Source: Eubacterium sp. (GTDB taxonomy: Bacteria > Bacillota > Clostridia > Lachnospirales > Lachnospiraceae). Taken from it: a stretch of DNA of 64,000 nt. Position 1 is the first letter of the stretch; each line of letters opens with the position of its first letter. Below, one piece after another: positions 56,001 to 64,000 of this stretch. The position numbers were made by a program, and so were the translations under genes. The stretch is from the NCBI GenBank assembly GCA_022794015.1, contig JAAWDZ010000052.1, forward strand, positions 94,058 through 158,057, written 5' to 3'. A model generated the notes under the pieces. It saw only the letters and a program-made list of their open reading frames with translations, did not search any database and had not been told where the DNA came from.

Positions 56001-57034
56001 ATTGCTGTTTTAAAATATTTCAGCTTAGCCGGATTATCAATGGCGTCCTTTATATCCGCCGGCATCTGCGCCGCATCCAGAGGACTGTATGCCCCCAGCT
56101 GCTCCTGCATGCCAGCCGCAGCCGCCCGCATCTGGACAAACATTTCATTTAAGCTGTTATATGTACTTTCAATCTTATTCTTTTTATAAGCCTTCTTTTC
56201 CCCTTCCAGTGCGGACTTACTGGCCTTTAGGCTGGTAAGCTGCGATTCATAGGAAGCTCTTGTGGCAACTGCCTGGCTAAGCTGCAAAGAAGCGTCGGCC
56301 AGCTCTGTCGTCGTCGTTCCCTGCTGATCCGAAAGATCCTTCTCCCGTTTATTAATTTCTGCCCTGGCATCTGCAAGGGAGCTTTCTGCATCCGACAGCT
56401 CATTTTTGGCATCTGCCAGTTTATCGTTCGTCAAAAGCAAAATTTTCTCATTGACGGCATTGACTTTTTCCTGGTTCAGGCGAACCTCAATTGTCTTTTC
56501 CACAATTCCGATATCCGATACGCTGGCCACGCCTGCCTGCCGCTCAAAGCGGGGAATCACAACCTCCTGCGTAAAATCCGAAAGATCATAAATATCCTTG
56601 CCCTCGTAGCTGACACTCGCGTACATCGTCGCCATCATATCCATACTGATTTCCATGATATTGGGCGTACCGCAGGTGTCCGGCAAAAGAGATTCCAACT
56701 GATTTGTCGCGGATGACACTTTGACCATCGCGGAATCCATACTGGTATCCTCTTCAAATTCCAGCATGATCATACTGTAGTTTTCCGCACTGGTACTGGT
56801 TACATTTTCTACGCCGTTGATTGTGCCAAGCGCCGCCTCCATCGGCTTTGTCACATGCTCTTCCACTTTCTCCGGACTGGCTCCGGGATATGTTGTAACA
56901 ACCACCATATACGGCATACTCATCTCTGGCAGCAGATCTGTTTTCATCCCCGTAAGGGCAACAAATCCAACCACCAGAACAATGATAACCGCGACCAGAA
57001 CCGTAAATGGCTTTTTTACGCTGTATTTAATCAT
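53042..57034 (-). CDS. RND-family efflux transporter with coiled-coil insertion
   Basis: 1330 residues from the ATG at 57034 (SD GGAGG 5 nt upstream). The frame extends 49 codons upstream, but that part runs through the promoter region. AcrB-type layout: TM1 at about 10-30 (KPFTVLVAVIIVLVVGFVAL), PGASPEKVEEHVTKP, the TM4 region with GLSLGIGMLVDNSIVVIENI, and the second half ending in LVLMGTVVNNGIVFVDYTNQ. A helical insertion of about 285 residues (about 188-475, heptad-rich) lies in the first porter half, making it longer than the usual about 1030. No membrane-fusion partner gene is adjacent. Substrate unknown. Confidence 0.93.
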   Translation of the reverse strand: MIKYSVKKPFTVLVAVIIVLVVGFVALTGMKTDLLPEMSMPYMVVVTTYPGASPEKVEEHVTKPMEAALGTINGVENVTSTSAENYSMIMLEFEEDTSMDSAMVKVSSATNQLESLLPDTCGTPNIMEISMDMMATMYASVSYEGKDIYDLSDFTQEVVIPRFERQAGVASVSDIGIVEKTIEVRLNQEKVNAVNEKILLLTNDKLADAKNELSDAESSLADARAEINKREKDLSDQQGTTTTELADASLQLSQAVATRASYESQLTSLKASKSALEGEKKAYKKNKIESTYNSLNEMFVQMRAAAAGMQEQLGAYSPLDAAQMPADIKDAIDNPAKLKYFKTAIQTLAAMPDSQLDPSMVSQAAELDKKTLKQLYDVVNVRLPQIETELANLEIEIKVAEEVLKQVETQMATIDDAYKQAEEGKITAAAGFGSGSAQIAAAKTAMDEAKEELENANKTYQDSVTEARKNANIDQMLTLDALSGMIYAQNFSMPAGYIDDENDKQWLLKVGENYTSQDELQKMVLCEIKDIGDIRLKDVADLTTIDNAGDSYAKVNGDPGIILSIFKGSTAGTSDVSKECLQAIEELKEEYSELNITPLVDQGEYISVLIQSITSSMVIGALLAIFILAVFLMDIRPTLVVAFSIPFSVLTAIVIMYFTGISINMMSLSGLSLGIGMLVDNSIVVIENIYRLRYRGLTAPRAAVQGAKQVAGAIIASTLTTICVFFPMVFTTGMVRDLLLPFALTITFSLTASLAVALTTVPTIGSVLLKKATPKPHRVFDKVQEIYAKILKLCLRFKIVPLGISIALLVFCMITVINMGIVLIPDMGSDQISVTVTIPEEDDKDTAYQKADAVLDAVLAVEGVEYAGVMDASSSAGLVGGMGDSSGDNYGSFSYFVLPKEDFSNKNQVEKICSTIEENTKELECEVAVSNSMMGEMDEMLGSGLQVDIYGADLETLKTVSEEFVGMLEQVEGFANISNGQEEADEEIHLNIDKDKSMRLGLTGARIYGDISDRLTTDKTAVTMTVDETDMDVVIVDEMDLLTKENLMDMEFETQKQDDDGKTVTETHKLSEFATLDYGMSVADISRSNGERFMSVTADTKDGYNTTILSREVEELLSSYDMPGGYSYEFGGETSSVTDMVEQMGKLLILGFLLIYLVMVAQFQSLLSPFIVIFTVPLAFTGGLLAMLFTREQMSLITLMGFLVLMGTVVNNGIVFVDYTNQLRVGGMKRHDALIATGKTRMRPILMTALTTILAMLAMIFSQDTASELGRGMAIVVAGGLLYATFMTMFIVPVMYDILYRKEVHFVDIGDESMDDAPDDAAEFIEQMNQ

Positions 57035-57050
57035 TGCAACCTCCATGTCT

Positions 57051-57093
57051 ATATTGTGGTGAACTGCTAAATGACTGTATTTTACCACAATAT
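57051..57093. promoter_or_regulatory. inverted repeat in the RND exporter promoter
   Basis: ATATTGTGGT (57051-57060) and ACCACAATAT (57084-57093) form a perfect 10-bp inverted repeat flanking the likely start site of the exporter transcript. It may be a regulator site; no regulator gene is adjacent. Confidence 0.45.
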
Positions 57094-57160
57094 TTGTGCA
57101 GAAAATATGGATTTCCAAATTTTTTATAGTTTTTTCAGATTTAGAATTTAATTTCCCCTC

Positions 57161-57189
57161 TTGCATTTTCCCCTTATCCATTATATGAT
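57161..57189 (+). promoter_or_regulatory. predicted pyrBI promoter
   Basis: -35 TTGCAT (57161-57166), 17-bp spacer, -10 TATGAT (57184-57189), only about 25 bp before the pyrB SD, leaving no room for a PyrR attenuator. Confidence 0.55.
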
Positions 57190-57217
57190 AGTAAAAATTT
57201 ATTCAAGGAGGACTTCT

Positions 57218-58132
57218 ATGCGCCATTTAATGAGTCCGTTAGACCTTACTGTGGAGGAACTCAATGACCTTCTCACCCTGGCTAACGACATTGAACAAAA
57301 CCCTTCTAAATACGCACATGCGTGCGAGGGCAAGAAGCTTGCAACCTGCTTCTATGAACCAAGTACAAGGACAAGGCTCAGTTTTGAAGCCGCCATGTTA
57401 AACCTCGGCGGTTCCGTATTAGGCTTTGCGAGTGCCGACAGCAGCTCGGCTGCCAAAGGTGAAAGTGTTTCCGATACAATTCGTGTTATTTCCTGTTACG
57501 CAGATATCTGTGCAATACGTCATCCCAAGGAAGGCGCAGCGCTTGTTGCTTCTTCAAAATCTTCTATTCCTGTCATTAACGCCGGCGACGGCGGTCATCA
57601 GCATCCAACCCAGACTTTAACTGATTTACTGACGATTCGTTCCTTAAAAGGACGGCTTGGCAATCTTACCATCGGCTTGTGCGGCGATTTAAAATTCGGT
57701 CGTACCGTCCATTCGCTCATTCACGCTCTGAGCCGCTATGCGGACGTAAAGTTTGTCTTGATTTCTCCGGAAGAGCTTCGTGTTCCAAGCTATATCCGGG
57801 AGGATCTGCTGCAGAGAAACCATATTCCCTTTCAGCAACTGGAACGATTAGAGGACGCGATGCCGGAACTTGATATTTTGTATATGACGCGCGTGCAAAA
57901 GGAGCGTTTCTTCAATGAAGAAGACTATGTACGCATGAAGGATTATTATATTCTGACCAGAGACAAGCTGGCCTGTGCAAAAGAAGATATGCTTATTTTG
58001 CATCCTCTTCCCCGCGTCAATGAAATCTCAACAGAAGTAGACGACGATCCGCGCGCGGTATATTTCAGGCAGGCCAGGTACGGCGTGTATGTGCGTATGG
58101 CATTGATTCTCACCCTGTTGGAATGGAGGTAA
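57218..58132 (+). CDS. pyrB: aspartate carbamoyltransferase catalytic subunit
   Basis: 304 residues from the ATG at 57218 (SD AAGGAGG). Carbamoyl-phosphate motif [15 protein letters not shown] near 47, Lys loop in [29 protein letters not shown] near 127, HPLPRVNEI near 264. Condenses carbamoyl phosphate and aspartate in pyrimidine synthesis. The SD for pyrI lies in its last codons. Confidence 0.98.
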   Translation: MRHLMSPLDLTVEELNDLLTLANDIEQNPSKYAHACEGKKLATCFYEPSTRTRLSFEAAMLNLGGSVLGFASADSSSAAKGESVSDTIRVISCYADICAIRHPKEGAALVASSKSSIPVINAGDGGHQHPTQTLTDLLTIRSLKGRLGNLTIGLCGDLKFGRTVHSLIHALSRYADVKFVLISPEELRVPSYIREDLLQRNHIPFQQLERLEDAMPELDILYMTRVQKERFFNEEDYVRMKDYYILTRDKLACAKEDMLILHPLPRVNEISTEVDDDPRAVYFRQARYGVYVRMALILTLLEWR

Positions 58133-58137
58133 TATTT

Positions 58138-58578
58138 ATGTTAAATATCAGTGGAATTCAGGAAGGCTTTGTGCTCGACCACATCAAAGCGGGCATGAGC
58201 ATGTCGATTTACAAGGATTTAAAATTAGACCGGCTCGACTGCCAGATTGCAATTATCAAAAATGCAAGAAGCAATAAAATGGGCAAAAAAGACATGATTA
58301 AAGTAGAATGTCCAATTGATACATTGGATTTGGATATTTTGGGATTTATTGACCATAATATTACGGTAAACATTATAAAAGACGACAAAATTGTCGAAAA
58401 GAAAAAGCTCCACCTGCCAAATCAGGTAGTAAACGTCATCAAATGCAAAAACCCCAGATGTATCACCTCTATCGAACAGGAATTGGATCAGATATTCATC
58501 CTGGCCGATAAGGAAAAGGAGATCTACCGCTGCAGATACTGTGACGAACGGCGGAAAAAGATACGGCATCTGGATTAG
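58138..58578 (+). CDS. pyrI: aspartate carbamoyltransferase regulatory subunit
   Basis: 146 residues from the ATG at 58138 (SD TGGAGG spanning the pyrB stop); a codon 5 positions earlier lacks an SD. The N-terminal nucleotide-binding domain is followed by a zinc domain with four cysteines in CKNPRC and CRYC. It gives allosteric control of PyrB by nucleotides, as in clostridial pyrBI pairs. Confidence 0.96.
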   Translation: MLNISGIQEGFVLDHIKAGMSMSIYKDLKLDRLDCQIAIIKNARSNKMGKKDMIKVECPIDTLDLDILGFIDHNITVNIIKDDKIVEKKKLHLPNQVVNVIKCKNPRCITSIEQELDQIFILADKEKEIYRCRYCDERRKKIRHLD

Positions 58579-58642
58579 TCATACCTGATTTTGCGTAATT
58601 CCGGGAGTACGTACATAAAAATCAGGAGGAATTTTAAAAAAT

Positions 58643-59647
58643 ATGAAATGCTTCAACAGACGTCTTTTATTCATTTCAACTGCGCTCATTTTGCTGTCTG
58701 TCTGCGCTGCATGCAGTCAGGAGCAGACTTCCGGAGACAGCAAAACAGATGTGCGCATCGCCTATTTCCCAAATATTACCCATACACAGGCGCTAGTCCT
58801 GAAAAATCAGGGCACTTTAGAGCTGGCCTGGGAGGATTCCTGCGATGTAACCTGGACTTCGTTTAATGCAGGTCCCTCTGAAATTGAAGCTATTTTTGCA
58901 GGCGAAATCGACATTGGCTATATCGGCCCTGTTCCTGCCTTAAATGCCAATATCAAATCAGCCGGCGATGTGAAAATCATTGCAAATGCTACAAATGCCG
59001 GCGCCGTGCTTTTAGTCCGAAAAGATTCCGGCATTGCTTCCATACCGGATTTGGCCGGAAAAAAAATTGCCGTTCCGCAGCTTGCCAACACACAGCATTT
59101 ATGCCTGCTGTCCATTCTGTCTGCGAACAATATGAAAACTACAGACCAGGGCGGCAGTGTCACCATAAATGCCAGCTCCAACGCAGATATTGTAAACCTG
59201 ATGGATAACGGCAGTATTGACGCCGCTGTCGTTCCGGAACCATGGGGGACAATTATGGAAAAAAGCGGAAATGCAGAAATCTTGCTTGATTATAATGAGC
59301 TGTTCTGGGACGGCAATTATCCTGCCGCACTTGTTGTTGCAAACGGCGACTTTATCAAAGAACACCCGCAGCTGGTTCAGGAATTTCTGGAAATGCACGA
59401 AAGCACGACCTCCTTTATCAACCAGAATCCGTCTGCGGCACAGGAAATCGTCAACACAGAAATTGAAAATGCAACCGGAAAGCCCATTGATGCCGCCGTA
59501 ATGGAATCTGCATTTTCCCGCATGGAGGCGACTACCGAATTAAACATTGATGCCATCCTCTCCTTTGCTGCGATTGGCAGGGAAGAAGGCTTCAACAGTA
59601 TGATACCGGAGGAAAGCGATGTATTTGACACTGAATTCCGTCCATAA
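58643..59647 (+). CDS. SsuA/NrtA-type substrate-binding lipoprotein
   Basis: 334 residues. Lipobox VCAAC (Cys24) near the end of the signal peptide. Family signatures include RIAYFPNITHTQALVLKNQG, SEIEAIFAGEIDIGYIGPVP, DLAGKKIAVPQLANTQH and GSIDAAVVPEPWG. It is the binding part of the ABC system with the next two genes. Candidate ligands are sulfonates, nitrate-like anions or pyrimidine precursors of thiamine; the sequence alone does not choose. No riboswitch is visible in the 64-bp gap after pyrI. Confidence 0.88.
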   Translation: MKCFNRRLLFISTALILLSVCAACSQEQTSGDSKTDVRIAYFPNITHTQALVLKNQGTLELAWEDSCDVTWTSFNAGPSEIEAIFAGEIDIGYIGPVPALNANIKSAGDVKIIANATNAGAVLLVRKDSGIASIPDLAGKKIAVPQLANTQHLCLLSILSANNMKTTDQGGSVTINASSNADIVNLMDNGSIDAAVVPEPWGTIMEKSGNAEILLDYNELFWDGNYPAALVVANGDFIKEHPQLVQEFLEMHESTTSFINQNPSAAQEIVNTEIENATGKPIDAAVMESAFSRMEATTELNIDAILSFAAIGREEGFNSMIPEESDVFDTEFRP

Positions 59648-60407
59648 ACTCTTTACCCATACGAAAAAAGAAACTTTACAGGATATTTCCTTTACGGCCG
59701 AAAAAGGAGAATTCATCTGTATCGTCGGTCCGTCTGGCTGTGGGAAATCCACTCTGCTAAATCTGGTCGCCGGCCTTGATGCGCCGACCTCCGGAGAAAT
59801 CATATTGGATGGAAAACGTGTGATAGGCCCCGGTGCAGACCGTGTTGTCATGTTTCAGGAGGCTGCGCTTTATCCCTGGCTAAACGTCATGCAAAATGTT
59901 ATGTTCGGTTTAAAAGCCGCCGGTTACCAAAAAGAACGACAGAAAGAAATTGCAGAAAAATATTTAAAGCTGGTACAGCTCTGGCATTACAGGGACTATC
60001 CGATCCACCAGATTTCCGGCGGCATGCGCCAGCGCACCGCCCTTGCCCGCGCCCTGGCCTTAGAGAGCAAGCTGCTGTTAATGGACGAGCCATTTTCCGC
60101 CTTAGACAAACAAACCATTCATATCCTGCGCGCAGAGTTAGAGCAAATCTGGGAAAAGCACAAGAAGACCATCCTGTACGTTACACACAGTGTAGAAGAA
60201 GCCGTCTATTTTGCCGACCGCGTCATTGTTATGGCGGAAAATCCGGGACGCATTAAAGAAATCGTTCCTGTCACACTAAGCCGTCCCCGCAATCTTGAAG
60301 ACGAAAATTTTATTGCCCTGCGCAAACGAATTCTCTCAAAAGTGCAGCTTTCCGCCTGGAAAAGCGCCGCAGAAGAATTTGATCAAAGCGAGGAGGACCG
60401 GACATGA
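59619..60407 (+). CDS. ABC transporter ATP-binding protein (SsuB/TauB type)
   Basis: 262 residues. SD GGAGG inside the end of the binding-protein gene; 29-nt overlap. Walker A GPSGCGKST, Q-loop MFQEAALYPWLNV, signature ISGGMRQRTALARALA, Walker B LLLMDEPFSALD and H-loop THSVEEA. It energises import with the binding protein and permease. Confidence 0.95.
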   Translation: MYLTLNSVHKLFTHTKKETLQDISFTAEKGEFICIVGPSGCGKSTLLNLVAGLDAPTSGEIILDGKRVIGPGADRVVMFQEAALYPWLNVMQNVMFGLKAAGYQKERQKEIAEKYLKLVQLWHYRDYPIHQISGGMRQRTALARALALESKLLLMDEPFSALDKQTIHILRAELEQIWEKHKKTILYVTHSVEEAVYFADRVIVMAENPGRIKEIVPVTLSRPRNLEDENFIALRKRILSKVQLSAWKSAAEEFDQSEEDRT

Positions 60408-61177
60408 ACCGAAAAAAATTTTCTGCAAATCTGCTGTTTTTCATTGGACTTCTGTTTCTCTGGCAGCTTTTATATACTGCAGCCTGCGACTGGTTTGACT
60501 GGGCCAAACCCTACGCGATTCCAAATCCTGTCGGTGTACTTGGCTGCATCATGCGCCTGCTTTTAAACGGAACACTGATCGCTGCAATAGGAAGCAGCCT
60601 GCTTCGGGTACTGGTTGGGTTTGCACTTTCCATTGTAATTGGAATCCTGTTTGGCATATTAATCGTACATTCCAGATATCTGGAACAGAATTTAAAACCT
60701 CTCATCTTAGGCATTCAAACGCTTCCCAGCATTTGTTGGGTACCATTTGCGGTACTGTGGTTTGGGCTTTCGGAAAGCGCGATTATTTTTGTTGTGATAA
60801 TGGGATCTGCATTTGGCATTGCCATTGCAATCGAAAGCTGTATAAAAAATGTGCCTCCGATTTATATTAAGGCGGCACGGACAATGGGTGTAGATTCTTT
60901 TGATTTATACCGCAGCGTTATTTTCCCTGCCGCACTGCCCGCGTTTATCGGAGGATTAAAACAGGGATGGTCCTTCGCCTGGCGTGCTCTGATGTCCGGA
61001 GAAGTAATGTCGGCGTCTATGGGATTGGGGTACACATTAATGGTGGGAAGAGATCTGGCGGATATTAATCAGGTGATGACGGTAATGTTAATCATTGTCC
61101 TGATCGGAGTTCTCATTGATAAGGGAGTGTTTGGCGTGGTGGAAAAAAGGATTTTACGCGTGCGTGGACTGCTGTAA
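60404..61177 (+). CDS. ABC transporter permease (SsuC/TauC type)
   Basis: 257 residues overlapping the ATPase gene by 4 nt. About six membrane helices and the EAA-type coupling loop (IKAARTMGVDSFDLYRSVIF). Last gene of the pyrI-adjacent import operon. Confidence 0.94.
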   Translation: MNRKKFSANLLFFIGLLFLWQLLYTAACDWFDWAKPYAIPNPVGVLGCIMRLLLNGTLIAAIGSSLLRVLVGFALSIVIGILFGILIVHSRYLEQNLKPLILGIQTLPSICWVPFAVLWFGLSESAIIFVVIMGSAFGIAIAIESCIKNVPPIYIKAARTMGVDSFDLYRSVIFPAALPAFIGGLKQGWSFAWRALMSGEVMSASMGLGYTLMVGRDLADINQVMTVMLIIVLIGVLIDKGVFGVVEKRILRVRGLL

Positions 61178-61183
61178 AAATTT

Positions 61184-61280
61184 GGGGCTGTCGCATTAAG
61201 AAATTCAACTGCAAGATATGGTATAACTTCTATTACAGAATTTTGTATCTTGTATGTTTACCTCTTAATGCTACAGCCCC
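61184..61280. repeat. 97-bp element with GGGGCTGT termini
   Basis: Terminal inverted repeats GGGGCTGTCGCATTAAGA and TCTTAATGCTACAGCCCC (one mismatch) around an AT-rich centre. MITE-like; it may also end the permease transcript. Confidence 0.75.
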
Positions 61281-61320
61281 ATTGAACTCTGAAAGATAAT
61301 ACCTGGTACTCCATCCGACC

Positions 61321-61450
61321 AGAAATTGAAGTTTGAAGACACCTGCTTTGTGCCAGTGCCAGGCAAAATTTCGGCGGCGATGCGGTGGCATCGTCTGGAA
61401 ATTTTAACGACGCAATGGTGCGAAGCAGATGGTTCCAGACTTCAACTTCT
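61321..61450. repeat. imperfect palindrome next to the GlgX-type gene
   Basis: Arms of about 54 nt (AGAAATTGAAGTTTGAAGAC against AGACTTCAACTTCT at the far end) pair at roughly three quarters of positions, with a short core hairpin GATGC/GCATC. On the minus strand a 67-codon ORF (61258-61461) with SD AAAGGAG runs through both this element and the 97-bp element; I take it as a by-product of the repeats. Confidence 0.65.
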
Positions 61451-61480
61451 GTCTTCTTCATAGAAATTCTCCTTTCAAAT

Positions 61481-63766
61481 CTACTCTGCAGCTAATACTA
61501 CTACCGTACGCGCCGGTATTTTTAGTTTACTCTCATAATCAAATTCCGTCAACGCCCCGACATCCATTCCATCTGCATATTCCACAGATGTATTGACGCA
61601 AACCTTCCACTGCATCCCGTCCGGCAAAGCAGGCAGCTGCATATCTAACGGCTCCCAGTAAGCATTCATCCCGTAAAATACGATATCATCACGCGTATTC
61701 TTCTCATCTCTTCCCGCATACATCACGCCAATCAGCCTGGTTGTATAGTCTGTCCCGCCATTCCAGGGATAACCATTGTGAATACTGATTTCCGGAAGTC
61801 CGCATGCCGCATTCATCGTCGGCTTCCTCACAATATCGTATTTTTTACGGAATTTTATCATATACCGGAAAAAATCGTGTATTTCCCGATATTCCTGCAG
61901 CCTGTTCCAATCCAGCCAGGAGATGACATTATCCTGACAATATGCATTATTATTCCCAAACTGAGTATTGCAGAACTCATCTCCTGCAAAAAACATAGCA
62001 GGCCCCCTGCTGCACATCAGAGTGGCAAATGCGTTTTTTACCATACGCCGGCGCAGTTTTTCAATTTTGGGATCCTCCGTTTCCCCTTCTATACCGCAGT
62101 TCCAGCTGTTCCCGTTATTATCCCCGTCCGTATTATCCCAGCCGTTTTTCTCATTATGCTTCATATTATATGAATACATATCATAAAGCGTAAATCCGTC
62201 ATGGCAATTCAAAAAATTCACCGAAGCGCTCTTGCCTCGCTCTGACGGATCGTACAAATCCCTGGAGCCTGTAATTCTGGTAATCGCTGTGCCGGCCATT
62301 CCCTCGTCGCCTTTTAAAAACCGTCGCATATCATCCCGATATCTGCCGTTCCATTCCGACCATCTGCGGTATGCCGGAAAATTCCCCACCTGATAAAGTC
62401 CGCCTGCATCCCAGGCTTCCGCAATCAGCTGCACTTTCCCCAAAATAGAGTCACAGGCAATTTCCTGTAAAATCGGCGGTTCTTCCATCGGCGCGCCATT
62501 CTGATCTCGGGTCAGGATCGACGCCAGATCAAACCGGAACCCATCCACCCGGTACTCCGTTACCCAATACCTCAGACAATCAATGATAAACCTGCGCGTC
62601 ATCGGATGATTACAGTTTAGTACATTCCCGCAGCCGCTGAAATTGTAATAGTAACCTTCCGGAGTCAGAATATAATACACATTATTGTCAATTCCCTTAA
62701 AAGAAAAGCAGGGCCCATGCTCATTTCCCTCCGCCGTATGGTTAAACACCACATCCAGAATCACTTCAATCCCATTTTCCTTAAGCTCATAAATCATCCG
62801 CTTAAGCTCTTCTCCCTCGTGATTATGCTCCTCAACAGACGTATATCCCGTATTCGGAGCGAAAAAGCAAACCGTATTATACCCCCAGTAGTTGTAAAGA
62901 CGCTCTCCATCCACAACCCTGCTGTTTTCCATCTCATCAAATTCAAATATCGGCATCAGCTCCACCGCATTTATCCCCAGATCTTTCAGATACGGAATTT
63001 TCTGGCGAAGCCCTTCGTACGTCCCTTTTGCACTCACGCCAGAAGACGCATGCTTTGTAAATCCCCTCACATGCAGCTCATAGATAACCAGATCTTCCAG
63101 CGGATATTCCAGCTGTATTTTTTTACCCCAGTCAAAATTGTTTTCCACTACTCTGGCATGGTATACAAAATCCCGGCCAAATTCTGGCCGTTCTCCCCAC
63201 TTCCTCTGCCCGGTCACCGCTCTTGCATACGGATCCAGTAAAATATTCTCCTTCCGAAACAAAAGACCTTTCTCCCTGTCATACGGCCCGTCCAACTGAA
63301 ACGCATATTCAAACTCCTCGATTTTAAGTCCGAACACCAGCATCGAATACGTATTCCCAATATGATACGATTCTGGAAATTTCAGTTTCACATACGGTTC
63401 CTTTTCCTGCGGATGGAATAAAAGTAACGTACAGCTCGTCGCACCTTTCGAGTGAATGGTAAAGCTCACCCCATTTGATGTCGCCGTCGCACCGTCCCTG
63501 TTATAAAATCCCGGCCGCACAGAAATCCCCTCGATCACATCCAACGGCTGCAATTTTACTCCACGCCGCGGCTTCTGCTGTACAGCATCCATTTCAGCGC
63601 CTCTTTCTTTCTCTGGTTCCTTTTCCGGTTTTTTTTCAGGTTCTTTCACCTTCTTTGGAACTTGCTTCTCCTCATATTTTGGCACTGTATTCCTGTTTTT
63701 AATCACATCCTGCTTTTTTTCTTTTAGCTTTAGAATCTCCAGCAAACCATTAAATTTCCCAGCCAT
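61481..63766 (-). CDS. glgX: GH13 glycogen-debranching / isoamylase-type enzyme
   Basis: 761 residues from the ATG at 63766 (SD GGAGAGG); a start 21 codons upstream lacks an SD. A Lys/Glu/Pro-rich N-terminal tail (about 25-65) is followed by a CBM48-like domain (about 80-175) and the GH13 barrel: VILDVVFNHTAEGNEHGP, nucleophile Asp in VDGFRFDLAS, acid Glu in LIAEAWDAGG, and NFLNCHDGFT. No signal peptide, so cytoplasmic. It should remove alpha-1,6 branches from glycogen or imported glucans. Isoamylase or pullulanase-type specificity cannot be told apart here. Confidence 0.92.
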   Translation of the reverse strand: MAGKFNGLLEILKLKEKKQDVIKNRNTVPKYEEKQVPKKVKEPEKKPEKEPEKERGAEMDAVQQKPRRGVKLQPLDVIEGISVRPGFYNRDGATATSNGVSFTIHSKGATSCTLLLFHPQEKEPYVKLKFPESYHIGNTYSMLVFGLKIEEFEYAFQLDGPYDREKGLLFRKENILLDPYARAVTGQRKWGERPEFGRDFVYHARVVENNFDWGKKIQLEYPLEDLVIYELHVRGFTKHASSGVSAKGTYEGLRQKIPYLKDLGINAVELMPIFEFDEMENSRVVDGERLYNYWGYNTVCFFAPNTGYTSVEEHNHEGEELKRMIYELKENGIEVILDVVFNHTAEGNEHGPCFSFKGIDNNVYYILTPEGYYYNFSGCGNVLNCNHPMTRRFIIDCLRYWVTEYRVDGFRFDLASILTRDQNGAPMEEPPILQEIACDSILGKVQLIAEAWDAGGLYQVGNFPAYRRWSEWNGRYRDDMRRFLKGDEGMAGTAITRITGSRDLYDPSERGKSASVNFLNCHDGFTLYDMYSYNMKHNEKNGWDNTDGDNNGNSWNCGIEGETEDPKIEKLRRRMVKNAFATLMCSRGPAMFFAGDEFCNTQFGNNNAYCQDNVISWLDWNRLQEYREIHDFFRYMIKFRKKYDIVRKPTMNAACGLPEISIHNGYPWNGGTDYTTRLIGVMYAGRDEKNTRDDIVFYGMNAYWEPLDMQLPALPDGMQWKVCVNTSVEYADGMDVGALTEFDYESKLKIPARTVVVLAAE

Positions 63767-63903
63767 AATACCTCTCCTCTCCCAAAATTCCGCCTCCAAT
63801 TTAATACTAACAAGTATAATAGAACCCACTCCATATGTCCAGAGCGATCAACATAAATTTCAGAATAAACGCACGAACGAAAAAACAGCTTCAAAGAATA
63901 TCA

Positions 63904-64000
63904 TTATTTGGCAAGTTCGTCAATTGCATCCATCATATCGTTATCGTATAATACTTTTAGAACAGCGAGGATTACAGGAATTTCTGTTTCTAGGTTTCTG
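63904..64000 (-). CDS. C-terminal end of an unidentified protein (partial)
   Basis: The last 31 codons of a minus-strand frame enter from the right edge and stop at 63904 (ETEIPVILAVLKVLYDNDMM, ending DELAK). It looks protein-like but is too short to assign. Confidence 0.45.
   Translation of the reverse strand, partial: RNLETEIPVILAVLKVLYDNDMMDAIDELAK

Noticed and set aside
57035..57217. Possible PyrR or leader-peptide attenuator before pyrB
   Set aside because: The predicted -10 is about 25 bp from the SD, leaving no leader for an attenuator.
58579..58642. Possible riboswitch before the SsuA-type gene
   Set aside because: The gap is only 64 nt and shows no recognisable aptamer.
1..64000. 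tRNA or rRNA genes
   Set aside because: No cloverleaf-like segments or rRNA stretches were recognised while reading; a tRNAscan run would settle this.

Overview
The window looks like chromosomal DNA from a gut Firmicute of the Lachnospiraceae type. Three things suggest this: the rimM-trmD / rplS-lepB-rbgA-rnhB-ylqG-ylqH-yraN housekeeping block typical of Clostridia, the YesM/YesN-type two-component systems paired with sugar-binding lipoproteins, and two giant secreted glycosidases with features of host-glycan degraders. Genus cannot be settled from sequence reading alone.

Layout. 1-11.6 kb: a very large secreted GH2 beta-galactosidase-type enzyme (minus strand, C-terminus beyond the left edge), preceded by a solute-binding lipoprotein, a histidine kinase and an AraC-type response regulator. 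11.6-15.4 kb: a mobile-element scar, then a GntR regulator with an ABC-2 exporter. 15.4-21.8 kb: a minus-strand housekeeping run (rplS, lepB, rbgA, rnhB, FliK-like and FlhB-like orphans, yraN, pgeF). 21.9-33.0 kb: an accessory island between rplS and trmD holding a leucine-rich-repeat secreted protein, a duplicated and partly decayed BlaI/M56-protease/secreted-peptide module, an IS110 scar, and a second kinase/regulator/lipoprotein triad coupled to trmD. 33.0-35.8 kb: trmD, rimM and a CapA-type lipoprotein. 35.9-41.5 kb: a repeat-rich accessory zone with a probable type I toxin-antitoxin locus, a decayed subtilisin-like protease, a lysozyme-type ECF sigma/anti-sigma (SigV/RsiV-like) pair, and several large palindromic elements. 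41.5-52.3 kb: an SseB-like protein, a 2520-residue GH110-type alpha-galactosidase, an unknown protein and a LacI regulator. 52.4-64 kb: a DUF3892-type small protein, an RND exporter, pyrBI, an SsuABC-type transporter and a GlgX-type debranching enzyme.

How it fits together. The GH2 and GH110 enzymes share a C-terminal plan (NPCBM-like module, FIVAR-like helical segment, long coiled-coil stalk, small terminal domain) and could together strip galactose from host or dietary glycans. The YesM/YesN/lipoprotein triads and the LacI protein are the likely sugar sensors. The sigma/anti-sigma pair suggests response to lysozyme or envelope stress. The most unusual signals are non-coding: three long palindromes whose arms differ in sequence but stay self-complementary, a smaller repeat family with a compensating hairpin, and a compact sense/antisense toxin locus with a recognisable antisense promoter and terminator.
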